From positions 1,364,001-1,428,000 of the forward strand of contig NZ_WVVW01000001.1 in the NCBI RefSeq assembly GCF_009857815.1: a DNA stretch of 64,000 nucleotides. The letters run 5' to 3'. This document shows, piece after piece, positions 55,228-63,491 of this stretch; the first letter of the stretch is position 1; each line of letters starts with the position of its first letter. Source of the DNA: Pseudomaricurvus sp. HS19 (GTDB lineage: Bacteria; Pseudomonadota; Gammaproteobacteria; Pseudomonadales; Cellvibrionaceae). The translations under genes and the position numbers were made by a program. The notes below the pieces were generated by a model, which saw nothing but the letters and a program-made list of their open reading frames with translations, did not search any database and was not told where the DNA came from.

Positions 55228-55314
55228 TGGTACCAGAGGCCGGACTCGAACCGGCACGCTTTTAAGGGCGGGGGATTTTGAATCCCCTGTGTCTACCAAT
55301 TTCACCACTCTGGC
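55228..55314 (-). tRNA. tRNA-Leu (anticodon CAA)
   Basis: The complement begins GCCAGAGTGGTGAAATTGG and ends with an encoded CCA. The anticodon stem GGGGA/TCCCC closes the loop TTCAAAA, giving anticodon CAA for the UUG codon. The long variable arm and the GGTTCGAGTCC T-arm are present. The total of 87 bases is normal for a tRNA-Leu. It is transcribed from a strong promoter at 55354-55381. Confidence 0.96.
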
Positions 55315-55626
55315 ACAGGCGACAGGCTGAAGCTGTCGGCAAGCAAGGCGGCGATTATAGCAGGAGCGCCTGCTCCGTCAACTGATGCCGTTGCGCTTGT
55401 TTATCAAAGGCTTAGGGTTCCACCCTGGCCTCGCTGCTCCAGCTCGGATGTTCAATTTTTTTTACACCTGCAACACACTTCCGTACCACTTCCCCGGTCG
55501 GAGGTGGTAGTATTGCCGGTTTCTGTAATCCGGGGATTCTCCCGGGGGCCCTGAGGGTGCCAGCGGTTTCGCCGGCGTCCCGCTGGCAGGCATTTTGTAC
55601 CACCCGATTATCAACAGGAATTCGAT
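55315..55626. other. Divergent spacer between tRNA-Leu and gabD
   Basis: This 312-base gap contains the tRNA promoter on the minus strand and should hold the gabD promoter on the plus strand. A T-rich run lies near 55452-55461 and a GC-rich palindromic patch (CCGGGGATTCTCCCGG, 55530-55545) lies before gabD. No ORF or further RNA is recognised. Confidence 0.4.
55354..55381 (-). promoter_or_regulatory. Sigma-70 promoter of tRNA-Leu
   Basis: On the minus strand TTGACG (55381-55376) and TATAAT (55359-55354) are 16 bases apart. The -10 is consensus and the -35 is one base off. The expected start is about 33 bases before the tRNA 5' end, and is GC-rich as in stringently controlled promoters. Confidence 0.75.
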
Positions 55627-57081
55627 ATGCTGAACCTTGATCGCCCTGATCTTCTGGCCAAAGGCTCCTATATTAACGGCCAGTGGTTGAACGAAAGCGA
55701 TGACATGCTGCCCGTGTACAACCCCGCCACCGGTGAGCTGATTGTTGAAATCGCCAGCCACGGTGCTGCCGAGACCCGCGCGGCCATTGATGCGGCCGAA
55801 GCGGCCATGCCTGCCTGGGCGGCCAAGCCTGCCAAAGAGCGCGCCAATATCCTGCGCAAGTGGTTCAACCTGATTATGGAGAACCAGGCCGACCTGGCGA
55901 AAATCCTCACCGCCGAGCAGGGCAAGACCCTGGCGGAATCCGCTGGCGAGATCGCCTACGGCGCCAACTACATCGAGTGGTTTGCCGAAGAGGCCAAGCG
56001 TATCGACGGCGACATCATCCCTGCCCCGAGCAAGGACAAGCGTATCCTGGTGATCAAGCAGCCTGTGGGTGTGGTGGCCTCCATCACTCCATGGAACTTC
56101 CCCAACGCCATGATTACCCGTAAAGCCGCCCCGGCACTGGCCGCTGGCTGCAGCTTTGTGGGCAAACCTGCCAAGGAGACCCCGCTGTCTGCTCTGGCCC
56201 TGTGTGTGCTGGCTGAAGAGGCCGGTATCCCTGCGGGTATCTTTAATATGGTGTCCGGCAAGAGCTCCCGTGACATTGGCGGCGAGATGACCAGCAACCC
56301 CAAGGTGCGCAAGCTGACCTTTACCGGCTCTACCCCTGTAGGCAAGACCCTGATGGAGCAGTGCGCCGCTACCGTGAAAAAGACCTCCATGGAGCTGGGC
56401 GGCAACGCGCCGTTTATCGTGTTTGATGACGCCGACCTGGACGCGGCCATCAGCGGCCTGCTGGCCTCCAAATACCGCAACTCCGGCCAGACCTGCGTCT
56501 GTACCAACCGCGTACTGGTGCAGGACGGCATTTACGATGCGTTCGTTGAGAAGCTGACTGCTGCCGTATCCGAGTTCAAGCTGGGTAATGGTACCGACGA
56601 CGGTGTCACCCACGGCCCACTGGTCAACGCCGGTGCGGTTAAGGACGTAGAGGCTCTGGTAGCCGACGCCATGGAGAAAGGCGCCAAAGCCTCTATCGGC
56701 GGCAAGGTGTCCGATCTGGGCGCCTGCTTCTATGAGCCCACCGTACTGGCCAACGCCACCCCGGACATGCGCGTCTTCCGCGAGGAGATCTTTGGCCCGG
56801 TAGCACCGGTATTCCGCTTCAAGACCGAAGAGGAAGCCATCGCCCTGGCCAATGACACCGAGTTTGGCCTGGCCTCCTACTTCTACACCCGCGATATCGG
56901 CCGTATCTTCCGCGTCGGCGAGGGTCTGGAGTACGGCATCGTCGGTATCAACGAAGGTATTATCTCCAACGAGATGGCGCCGTTTGGCGGTGTGAAGGAG
57001 TCCGGCAGCGGCCGTGAAGGCTCCAAGTACGGCATGGACGACTACCTGGAAATCAAATACATGTGCCTGGGCGGCATCTAA
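55627..57081 (+). CDS. gabD: NAD(P)-dependent succinate-semialdehyde dehydrogenase
   Basis: The 484-residue aldehyde dehydrogenase oxidises succinate semialdehyde to succinate in the GABA/4-aminobutyrate route. Motifs include PVGVVASITPWNFP (140s-160), catalytic Glu256 (MELGGN), catalytic Cys290 in NSGQTCVCTNR with a second Cys two residues on (the redox pair of SSADH), and EEIFGPVAPVFRF. The length matches E. coli GabD. No gabT transaminase gene is adjacent, so the substrate could also be another semialdehyde. Confidence 0.88.
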   Translation: MLNLDRPDLLAKGSYINGQWLNESDDMLPVYNPATGELIVEIASHGAAETRAAIDAAEAAMPAWAAKPAKERANILRKWFNLIMENQADLAKILTAEQGKTLAESAGEIAYGANYIEWFAEEAKRIDGDIIPAPSKDKRILVIKQPVGVVASITPWNFPNAMITRKAAPALAAGCSFVGKPAKETPLSALALCVLAEEAGIPAGIFNMVSGKSSRDIGGEMTSNPKVRKLTFTGSTPVGKTLMEQCAATVKKTSMELGGNAPFIVFDDADLDAAISGLLASKYRNSGQTCVCTNRVLVQDGIYDAFVEKLTAAVSEFKLGNGTDDGVTHGPLVNAGAVKDVEALVADAMEKGAKASIGGKVSDLGACFYEPTVLANATPDMRVFREEIFGPVAPVFRFKTEEEAIALANDTEFGLASYFYTRDIGRIFRVGEGLEYGIVGINEGIISNEMAPFGGVKESGSGREGSKYGMDDYLEIKYMCLGGI

Positions 57082-57095
57082 ACGCCCTACACAGG

Positions 57096-57148
57096 CCCCT
57101 GGTTTTCCCGGTAAATAACTGATTTGCCGGGAAACCAGCAGGGGTTTT
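57096..57148 (+). terminator. Rho-independent terminator of gabD
   Basis: CTGGTTTTCCCGG (57099-57111) pairs with CCGGGAAACCAG (57127-57138), with one bulged T, and then GGGGTTTTGCTT follows. It starts about 15 bases after the gabD stop. Confidence 0.7.
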
Positions 57149-57291
57149 GCTTGTCAGACTGGTGTTATTACACCACGGGGAATCCCGGACGACCGGGTCA
57201 TCCGAATAGATATAACAAATTCCCCTCCAATTTCTGTTAGTATTTCATGCGTCACGCCAAGCCCGACGGCACCCCTTACAAGGCAGGATTA

Positions 57292-58221
57292 ATGACCCCC
57301 ACGAGCCAGACCAAAGCCATCCTGTTCGCTGATATCAGCGGCAGCTCCGGTCTGTACAAGGCTCTGGGGAACGAGGGGGCGAAAAAGAAGATCGACCAGA
57401 CGCTGCGCTCCATGACCGAAATGTGTGAGCATTTTGATGGTGTACTGGTTAAAACCATTGGCGACGAAATCCTGGTGACCTTCGACAGCGCCATGCTGGC
57501 CACCGACTGCGCCCAGTCACTGCAACAACAGGCCCCCCAGTTTGCCGCCCGCCTGCCCCTGCGCATTGGTATCGCCTACGGCGAGGTACTGGTAGACCAG
57601 TCAGATGTCTTCGGCGATGTGGTTAATGACGCCGCCTGCCTGACCCGTATTGCCCGCTCCGGCCAGGTCCTGATCAGTGATACCACCGCCGAGGCCATTG
57701 GTCATAACGTGCGCAGCGACTGCCAGCAGTTTGACCAGCTGCACCTCAAGGGCGATGCCGATTGCCGCACCATCTACCGCCTGCTGTGGGAGACCGTCAC
57801 CCAGGTACAGCACGCCACCCGCGTCCTGACCCTCGACACCCCCATCAGCCACAACGGGTTGCTGCACATCACCCTGCGCTACGGCGATGACACCATTGCC
57901 ATCATGCCCCAGCAGACCCCCTACGTATTGGGCCGCGACCACAACCGCGCCAATCTCTGCATCCGCCACCCGCTGGCCTCCCGCGAGCACTGTGAAGTGG
58001 TGTTCCGGCGTGGCAAGTTTGTGCTGGTGGACCACAGCACCAACGGCACCTACATCACCCAGCCCAACCAGAGCGAGATCTACCTGCGTCGCGAAGAGCT
58101 GCCACTGATCGGCGAGGGCACCATTGCCTTTGGCCAGCCAGCCCAGCAGAACGCCTCCGAGGTGGTGCACTTCTCTGCCAAGGCGCTGGACGAAGCGGAA
58201 GCCGCCTCCGAAATTGCCTAG
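57292..58221 (+). CDS. Class III adenylate/guanylate cyclase with C-terminal FHA domain
   Basis: The 309-residue protein has a cyclase homology domain (about 5-165) and an FHA domain (about 190-290; GRDH, SREH, STNGTYI) that binds phosphothreonine peptides. In the cyclase, metal ligands Asp14 (FADISG) and Asp58 (GDE), Lys54 and Asp105 for adenine recognition, and Asn112 can be seen. The Arg expected four residues after Asn112 (NxxxR) is Cys116, so activity may be reduced or different. No membrane segment. ATG 57292 with AGGCAGGA upstream is preferred to the ATG at 57247. The domain order suggests regulation by a Ser/Thr kinase, perhaps the RIO or another kinase. Confidence 0.85.
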   Translation: MTPTSQTKAILFADISGSSGLYKALGNEGAKKKIDQTLRSMTEMCEHFDGVLVKTIGDEILVTFDSAMLATDCAQSLQQQAPQFAARLPLRIGIAYGEVLVDQSDVFGDVVNDAACLTRIARSGQVLISDTTAEAIGHNVRSDCQQFDQLHLKGDADCRTIYRLLWETVTQVQHATRVLTLDTPISHNGLLHITLRYGDDTIAIMPQQTPYVLGRDHNRANLCIRHPLASREHCEVVFRRGKFVLVDHSTNGTYITQPNQSEIYLRREELPLIGEGTIAFGQPAQQNASEVVHFSAKALDEAEAASEIA

Positions 58222-58320
58222 GGCACTTAAACCCCCTGCCTTTATAAACAGCCAACGATAACGCCTGTTGGCGCCGGGCCGTTCCGGCCTGATTTTCAGA
58301 TAAATACCTTCTAAGCAATT

Positions 58321-58343
58321 ATCGCCAAATAACAGTTGGCGAT
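58321..58343. repeat. Short perfect inverted repeat
   Basis: ATCGCCAA (58321-58328) and TTGGCGAT (58336-58343) flank a 7-base loop, 100 bases after the cyclase-FHA stop. It may contribute to termination. No T-run follows. Confidence 0.4.
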
Positions 58344-58379
58344 CAGAAACCCTCCGGGTTGGCTCTCGGGACTCTTAAT

Positions 58380-58452
58380 GGCTCGCCCGGAGGACCAGGC
58401 TCCTACGACGCTACCCCACGTCACTGTAGGAGCCCGGTCCTCCGGGCGAGCC
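58380..58452. repeat. REPIN-like long hairpin (two inverted REP-type sequences)
   Basis: Arms 58380-58406 and 58426-58452 are 27-base inverted repeats with one mismatch around a 19-base loop. The left arm begins GGCTCGCCCGGAGGACC and the right arm begins GTAGGAGCC. The core recalls Pseudomonas REP sequences (TGTAGGAGC...GGCGA). It sits in the leader of the secreted EF-hand-like gene. Confidence 0.8.
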
Positions 58453-58581
58453 TTTATGGTGGTAATTGATTTACGCCCCATCCTCATGGCCTCAAATGAC
58501 TTCTCTTCCGGAAAATGGGAATTCTGCCCGCGTGGGCCATACTTCAGAGCAAAGGGAATTGAATTTATAAGGAGCGCTGTT

Positions 58582-59085
58582 GTGCTGCATAAGGCTGGTG
58601 CCCGCTTTGCGCTGACTGTCGTCGTTATGGCCGGGACTCCTCAGTTTACATACGCGCAGGAAAACACCGTAGTGCCGCCGCCCACCTATATTCCCGACCG
58701 CCCCAACTACTACAACCCCCTCAAGCACGCCCGCAGCAGCAGGCAGCACTACGACTCCGGCGCCAAAGGCATGAGCAACGAGCAACTGGCCACCATGGCG
58801 GAGTACATCCGCAATAACGAGATGAGCGCCGAGCAGAGGGCGCTCAACCATCAGTGGCTGGAACAGGAGCACTACAACGACGATATCCGCGTGGGCGGCA
58901 AGGTACTCTCCTACCTGTTTCGCATGGGCTTTCGCACTTACTGGGACGGGCTGCGCAACAAGCATTACAACAACACCAACCTGGTGCCCGATGGCGATGG
59001 CAACGGCCAGATTACCGAGGAGGTGGAGTACAAGCTGCGCCTGTCAGAGGATGAAGCCAGGCTGCTGGTGGAGTACGAATTTTAG
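58582..59085 (+). CDS. Secreted protein of unknown function with an EF-hand-like loop
   Basis: I start at GTG 58582, which has AAGGAG 7 bases upstream and yields a clean signal peptide (HKAGARFALTVVVMAGTPQF, cut near YAQ/EN). The mature part is about 140 residues: a Pro/Tyr-rich region (VVPPPTYIPDRPNYYNPL), a helical region with NEQLATMAEYIRNNEMSAEQ, and near the end PDGDGNGQITEEVEY, a DxDxN loop resembling an EF-hand though the final Glu position is shifted. The open frame to 58336 crosses the REPIN-like repeat and is not used. The terminator at 59118-59143 ends it. Confidence 0.7.
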   Translation: MLHKAGARFALTVVVMAGTPQFTYAQENTVVPPPTYIPDRPNYYNPLKHARSSRQHYDSGAKGMSNEQLATMAEYIRNNEMSAEQRALNHQWLEQEHYNDDIRVGGKVLSYLFRMGFRTYWDGLRNKHYNNTNLVPDGDGNGQITEEVEYKLRLSEDEARLLVEYEF

Positions 59086-59105
59086 CCCCCGCCAGCAGGT
59101 GAGTT

Positions 59106-59114
59106 TGGTACAAT
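59106..59114 (+). promoter_or_regulatory. Extended -10 promoter element before the RDD gene
   Basis: TGGTACAAT (59106-59114) is a TGn extended -10 (TACAAT). The expected start is about 59121, inside the left arm of the adjacent terminator stem. Confidence 0.5.
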
Positions 59115-59117
59115 CCG

Positions 59118-59143
59118 GCCCGCACTCTCAGCGGGCTTTTTTT
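59118..59143 (+). terminator. Rho-independent terminator abutting the RDD start codon
   Basis: GCCCGC (59118-59123) pairs with GCGGGC (59131-59136) around a 7-base loop and is followed by T7 (59137-59143), directly before ATG 59144. It terminates the upstream secreted-protein transcript. The stem could not form fully in transcripts starting near 59121. Confidence 0.8.
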
Positions 59144-59596
59144 ATGCAGGCAGATTACCCTAACGCCAGCCTCTTCAAACGTCTGGCCGCCCTGGTCTAT
59201 GACTCACTGGTACTGACAGCGGTGGCCATGGGCTACGGCGCGGCGTTCCTGGGCGTCAAATATGGATTGTTCCACACGCCACTGGCCACCGACGAGCGCG
59301 CCTCCATGGGCACGGCTGGCTTTGCCGGGCTGGTACTGGTGATCGAGGCGTTCTACTGGTTTTTCTGGTGCCGCGGTGGCCAGACCATCGGCATGAAAGC
59401 CTGGCGATTGCAGCTGCGGCACGACGGTCGGGCGGCAACCATTTCCCTGCCGCAGGCACTGGTACGCGGTTTGGTGGGACCCTTCAGCTTGCTGCTGGGC
59501 GGGCTGGGCTACTGGTGGGCGTTGCTGGATCCAAAGCGCCGTAGCTGGCACGACCTTGCCAGCAACAGCCGGGTAGTGCAGCTGCCGAAGGGCTGA
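59144..59596 (+). CDS. RDD family membrane protein
   Basis: The 150-residue protein has an RDD domain with three membrane segments and the features LFKRLAALVYDSLVL, GGQTIGMKAWRLQLRHDG and LLDPKRRSWHDLASNSRVV. Small stand-alone RDD proteins of this size near lptFG are common in gammaproteobacteria. ATG 59144 follows a T7 run without a Shine-Dalgarno-like sequence, which is unusual; the mRNA may be nearly leaderless. It is convergent with lptG. Confidence 0.88.
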   Translation: MQADYPNASLFKRLAALVYDSLVLTAVAMGYGAAFLGVKYGLFHTPLATDERASMGTAGFAGLVLVIEAFYWFFWCRGGQTIGMKAWRLQLRHDGRAATISLPQALVRGLVGPFSLLLGGLGYWWALLDPKRRSWHDLASNSRVVQLPKG

Positions 59597-59614
59597 TGGG
59601 CGGATTGCTGCGGC

Positions 59615-60679
59615 TTACTGACGCCGCAGCAGCAGCACCCCGAACACGACACACACCCCGATGGGCAACAGCACCGCAATCAGGGGCGAGAAGCCGAACA
59701 CCAGGCTTGAAGGGCCCAGCAGGTCCTGCGACATGCGGAACACAATCCCCACGATCACACCCATAAAGATGCGATAGCCGGTAGTCACCTCCCGCAGCGG
59801 GCCGAAGATAAACGACACCGCGATCAACACCAGGCTGGCGGTGGCCAGCGGCTGCAACAACTTCTTCCAGAACGACAGCCAGTACTGCTTGCTGTCGAGC
59901 CCCTGCTGCTGCAGGTAGCTGGCGTAGGAGTAGAGGTTGCGGATCGACAGCGCATCCGGCTCCAGCACCAGGATATTGAGCAAACGTGGCGACAAACCGG
60001 TATCCCAGCGACGCTGGTTGTAGGTGCGGGTGGTGATGGTCTCCTGCCCTTCACCCATCAGCGTCTCGCGGCCATTCTCTTCCAGCCAGTAGTCACGCTG
60101 ATAGATAGCGGTGCGGGCGAAACTGGCGGCACGCAGCTCACCCTCTTCGTCAAACCGGTAGCGGGTCACGCCGTAGAGACGACCGTTGGGCAGTACGGCG
60201 TTGAAGTGCATGAACTCATCGCCTTCCCGGTTCCAAAGACCGTGACGGGACTCCAGCGCTTTCTTGTCCCCCTGGGCGATGGCACGTCGGCTTTCGGCGA
60301 ACTGATCCGTCAGCGGCGTGACATACTCTCCCAGCGCCAGGTTAAGCAGGATAAACACCAGCACCGGCTTCATCACTGCCCAGGTGATCTGCGCCACCGA
60401 CACCCCGGCGGCACGCATCACCACCAGCTCGCTGGAACTGGCCAGCAGGCCCAGGCCGATCAGGCAGCCCACCAGCGCCGAGAAAGGAATGTTTTCGTAG
60501 ATGCGCCCGGGCAGGGTCAAACCCACGTAGATCAGCGCTTCAGTGAAATCGTAGTTGGCTTCCAGCTCGCCCAGCTGATCCACCAGCGCGGCGATGGCAT
60601 CAAGGGACACGATCACCAGCAGCACCATGATCACGGCACCGCTGACACTGCGGGCAATGTAGTGGTTGAGTTTACGCAT
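59615..60679 (-). CDS. lptG: LPS export ABC transporter permease LptG
   Basis: The 354-residue permease forms the LptB2FG transporter that extracts LPS from the inner membrane. It has six membrane segments and a periplasmic jellyroll between segments 3 and 4. Family parts include MRKLNHYIARSV at the start, MRAAGVSVAQITWAVMKP (coupling helix) and FRMSQDLLGPSSLVFGFSP near the end. ATG 60679 overlaps the lptF stop by 8 bases; the upstream frame is in lptF. Confidence 0.95.
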   Translation of the reverse strand: MRKLNHYIARSVSGAVIMVLLVIVSLDAIAALVDQLGELEANYDFTEALIYVGLTLPGRIYENIPFSALVGCLIGLGLLASSSELVVMRAAGVSVAQITWAVMKPVLVFILLNLALGEYVTPLTDQFAESRRAIAQGDKKALESRHGLWNREGDEFMHFNAVLPNGRLYGVTRYRFDEEGELRAASFARTAIYQRDYWLEENGRETLMGEGQETITTRTYNQRRWDTGLSPRLLNILVLEPDALSIRNLYSYASYLQQQGLDSKQYWLSFWKKLLQPLATASLVLIAVSFIFGPLREVTTGYRIFMGVIVGIVFRMSQDLLGPSSLVFGFSPLIAVLLPIGVCVVFGVLLLRRQ

Positions 60680-61793
60680 GGCTGAGCTCCTGCAGGCGAC
60701 GGGCGCGCAAGCGGCGCTTGACCGATGGCCACAGCCACAGTGCAGAGGCCAGCACCAGGGCCACAACGTGCACCAGCCAGATACTGCTCCACGGCGACGC
60801 GTCGCTCTCCTCCACCGCACCGCGGGCGGCGTTGAGCGAGACCAGGTAGATAATGTAGATCAGGATCGCAGGAATCATCTGCACATAGCGCCCCTGGCGG
60901 GGATTGGTTTTACTCAGCGGCACCGCCAGCAGGGTCACCACCACCACCAGCACCGGCAGCGACAACCGCCAGTGCAGGGCCGCTACCCCCTCGGAATCGT
61001 CGGCAGTTAACAGCTCACGGGTTGGCCGCGAGTCCGCTCGTTTGGAGCGCTTGCTGCTCTTGCTGTTAACCTCCAGCAACTGCCGGTAGTGATCAAAGTG
61101 CACTACCCGGTAATCAGCATCGCCGGGCTGGCCGCTGTAGCGATACCCGTCTGTGAGCTGCAGGTAACGCTGGCCAGTCGCCTCATCAATTACCTGTTCA
61201 CCACTGGCCGCCCGAATCACTGCCAGGTCGATTGCTTCGCCCTCTTCGGCAGTATCCATCTCGGCAATAAACACCTTCAGCATCTGCTTGCGATCACTGC
61301 TCAGCTCGTCGGCGTAGGTAACGCTGGCACCGCCCTGGGTCTTCTGGAAACGGGCGGGGGTCAGGTGATCGAATTCACTGCGCTGGCTCTGCTGCAGGAA
61401 AATCGCCTCGGCGCGGGCAACCCCCAACGGGCTGATCACCAGGCTCAGGGAGGCCACCAGTAAAGCAACCACCAGGGCCAGGGAGAGGCTGTAGTACATC
61501 AGCCGTCGTGGGCTCATGCCACAGGCGGACAGTACCACCATCTCACTCTCCATGTAGAGGCGGCCATAGGCGAGCAGGAAGGCGATAAACAATCCCAGCG
61601 GCAGGATCAGTTCCAGGAAACCGGGCAGGCGAAAACCGATAATGGCGAATAGCACACCGGGGTCGAGTTTGCCGGCCGCTGCATCGGCGAGGTATTTAAC
61701 AAAACGGCCGCTCATAATGATCAGCAACAGCACGCCGCTGACGGCGAACATACTGACCAAAACTTCCCGGGCGAGATAGCGGAAAATAATCAA
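60672..61793 (-). CDS. lptF: LPS export ABC transporter permease LptF
   Basis: The 373-residue permease pairs with LptG. It has the same six-segment topology, with LPLGLFIAFLLAYGRLYMES and MVVLSACGMSPRRLM (coupling helix). I place the start at TTG 61793 (MIIFRYLAREVL), which has AGAGGAAG upstream and matches the usual N-terminus; the frame extends to 61880 through less plausible sequence. A charged Lys/Arg/Ser-rich stretch (SKSSKRSKRADSRPTRE) lies in the periplasmic domain. It diverges from pepA, a conserved arrangement. Confidence 0.94.
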   Translation of the reverse strand: MIIFRYLAREVLVSMFAVSGVLLLIIMSGRFVKYLADAAAGKLDPGVLFAIIGFRLPGFLELILPLGLFIAFLLAYGRLYMESEMVVLSACGMSPRRLMYYSLSLALVVALLVASLSLVISPLGVARAEAIFLQQSQRSEFDHLTPARFQKTQGGASVTYADELSSDRKQMLKVFIAEMDTAEEGEAIDLAVIRAASGEQVIDEATGQRYLQLTDGYRYSGQPGDADYRVVHFDHYRQLLEVNSKSSKRSKRADSRPTRELLTADDSEGVAALHWRLSLPVLVVVVTLLAVPLSKTNPRQGRYVQMIPAILIYIIYLVSLNAARGAVEESDASPWSSIWLVHVVALVLASALWLWPSVKRRLRARRLQELSHA

Positions 61794-61992
61794 CGCTGGC
61801 TTCCTCTGAGTACTTGCTCTGCCGCAGGCATAACGTACACTGTGGTTATTATTTGCCATCGGTCTGCAGGCTGGATGCACGCATCCTCAGCAGGACAAAC
61901 CGCCAGCAATCTGACCGAATTTCAGACACACGGGCCGTGCCGGTTGCGAGGCATTATCCCGTAATCCATCTTTTTTGTCTTGGGGAAGCACT

Positions 61993-63477
61993 ATGGAATT
62001 TCAGGCTAAAACCTCCTCGCCTGTAGCACTGCGCAGCGGTTTTCTGGTTCTGCCGGTTTTTGAAAAGGGCGAACTACCCGCCGTTACCGCCGCTGTCGAC
62101 AAAGCCTGTGGTGGCCAGATCAGCAAACTGATCAAGCAGGGCGACGTGGAAGGCACCCTGGCTGAAGTGTGCAGCCTGCCACAGCTGGAAGGCTGTGCTG
62201 CCCAACGCATCCTGCTGCTGGGCTTTGGCAAGAAGAAAGAGGCCATCAGTGGCGATGACTTTGACAAGGCCATCAAAAAAGCCGCCGCCAGCGTCAAATC
62301 CTCCCCCGCCAAGGACGTGGCGGTGGCCATTGCCGAGGTAGCCGTCAAAGACCGCGATGAAGCCTGGAAAGCCCGCCACACCGCCAAGCTGTTCGGCGAC
62401 GCGCTCTACAAGGTCAACGCGCAAAAGAGCGGTAATGGCAAAGTGATCGCGCTCAAGAAAGGTTTCTACTGCTGCGACAGCAAAAAGACCAGCGCCATCA
62501 ACAGCGCACTGGCTACCGGCACCGCCATCGCCAAAGGTATGGCGCTGTGCAAGGACCTGGGCAACCTGCCCGGCAACATCTGTACCCCCACTTACCTGAG
62601 CAACGAAGCGCGCAAGCTGGCCCGCGGCAACAGCAAGCTGACCGCGAAGATTCTCAACGAAAAGCAGATGCGCGAATTGAAAATGGGCTCCCTGTTGTCA
62701 GTTGCCGCCGGCAGCGACGAGGAAGCACAACTGATCGTACTGGAATACAAGGGCGGCGCTAAAACTGCCAAACCCACTGTACTGGTGGGCAAGGGCATTA
62801 CCTTCGACTCCGGCGGTATCAGCCTCAAGCCCGGTGCGGCCATGGATGAGATGAAGTACGACATGTGCGGTGCCGCCAGTGTACTGGGCACGCTCAAGAC
62901 CGTGGTGGAGCTGGCCCTGCCCATCAACCTGGTGGTGATTGTGGCAGCCGCCGAGAACATGCCCAGCGGTCGCGCCACCAAGCCCGGCGATATCGTTACC
63001 TCCATGTCCGGCCAGACCATCGAAATCCTCAACACCGATGCCGAAGGTCGACTGGTACTGTGTGACGCCCTCACCTACGCCGAGCGCTTCAAGCCCAAGG
63101 CAGTGGTGGATGTAGCGACCCTCACCGGTGCCTGTATTGTGGCGCTGGGCAATCACACCAGCGGCCTCTACAGCAACAGCGACGAGCTGGCCCAAAAGCT
63201 GTTCGACGCCGGCATCAAGGCTGGCGACAAGGCGTGGCACATGCCCCTGTGGGACGAGTACCAAAAGCAGCTGGACAGTAATTTTGCCGATATCGCCAAC
63301 ATCGGTACCCCCGGCGCCGGCAGTGTCACCGCCGCCTGCTTCCTCTCCCGCTTCACCAAGAGCTACGACTGGGCCCACCTGGATATTGCCGGTACCGCCT
63401 GGACTGGCGGCGCGGCCAAAGGTGCCAGTGGCCGCCCGGTATCCATGTTGGTGGAATACCTGTTGCAGCACGCCTGA
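61993..63477 (+). CDS. pepA: Leucyl aminopeptidase (M17 family)
   Basis: The 494-residue metallopeptidase removes N-terminal residues; in E. coli PepA also binds DNA in cer recombination and carAB control. The catalytic domain has VGKGITFDSGGISLKPG (metal-binding Lys and Asp), the signature NTDAEGRLVL, and KYDMCGAASVLG. The N-terminal domain (about 1-160) is intact. ATG 61993 follows GGGGAAG; six extra upstream codons are unlikely. It is followed by holC after 14 bases. Confidence 0.95.
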   Translation: MEFQAKTSSPVALRSGFLVLPVFEKGELPAVTAAVDKACGGQISKLIKQGDVEGTLAEVCSLPQLEGCAAQRILLLGFGKKKEAISGDDFDKAIKKAAASVKSSPAKDVAVAIAEVAVKDRDEAWKARHTAKLFGDALYKVNAQKSGNGKVIALKKGFYCCDSKKTSAINSALATGTAIAKGMALCKDLGNLPGNICTPTYLSNEARKLARGNSKLTAKILNEKQMRELKMGSLLSVAAGSDEEAQLIVLEYKGGAKTAKPTVLVGKGITFDSGGISLKPGAAMDEMKYDMCGAASVLGTLKTVVELALPINLVVIVAAAENMPSGRATKPGDIVTSMSGQTIEILNTDAEGRLVLCDALTYAERFKPKAVVDVATLTGACIVALGNHTSGLYSNSDELAQKLFDAGIKAGDKAWHMPLWDEYQKQLDSNFADIANIGTPGAGSVTAACFLSRFTKSYDWAHLDIAGTAWTGGAAKGASGRPVSMLVEYLLQHA

Positions 63478-63491
63478 GACCAGGTTCCGCC

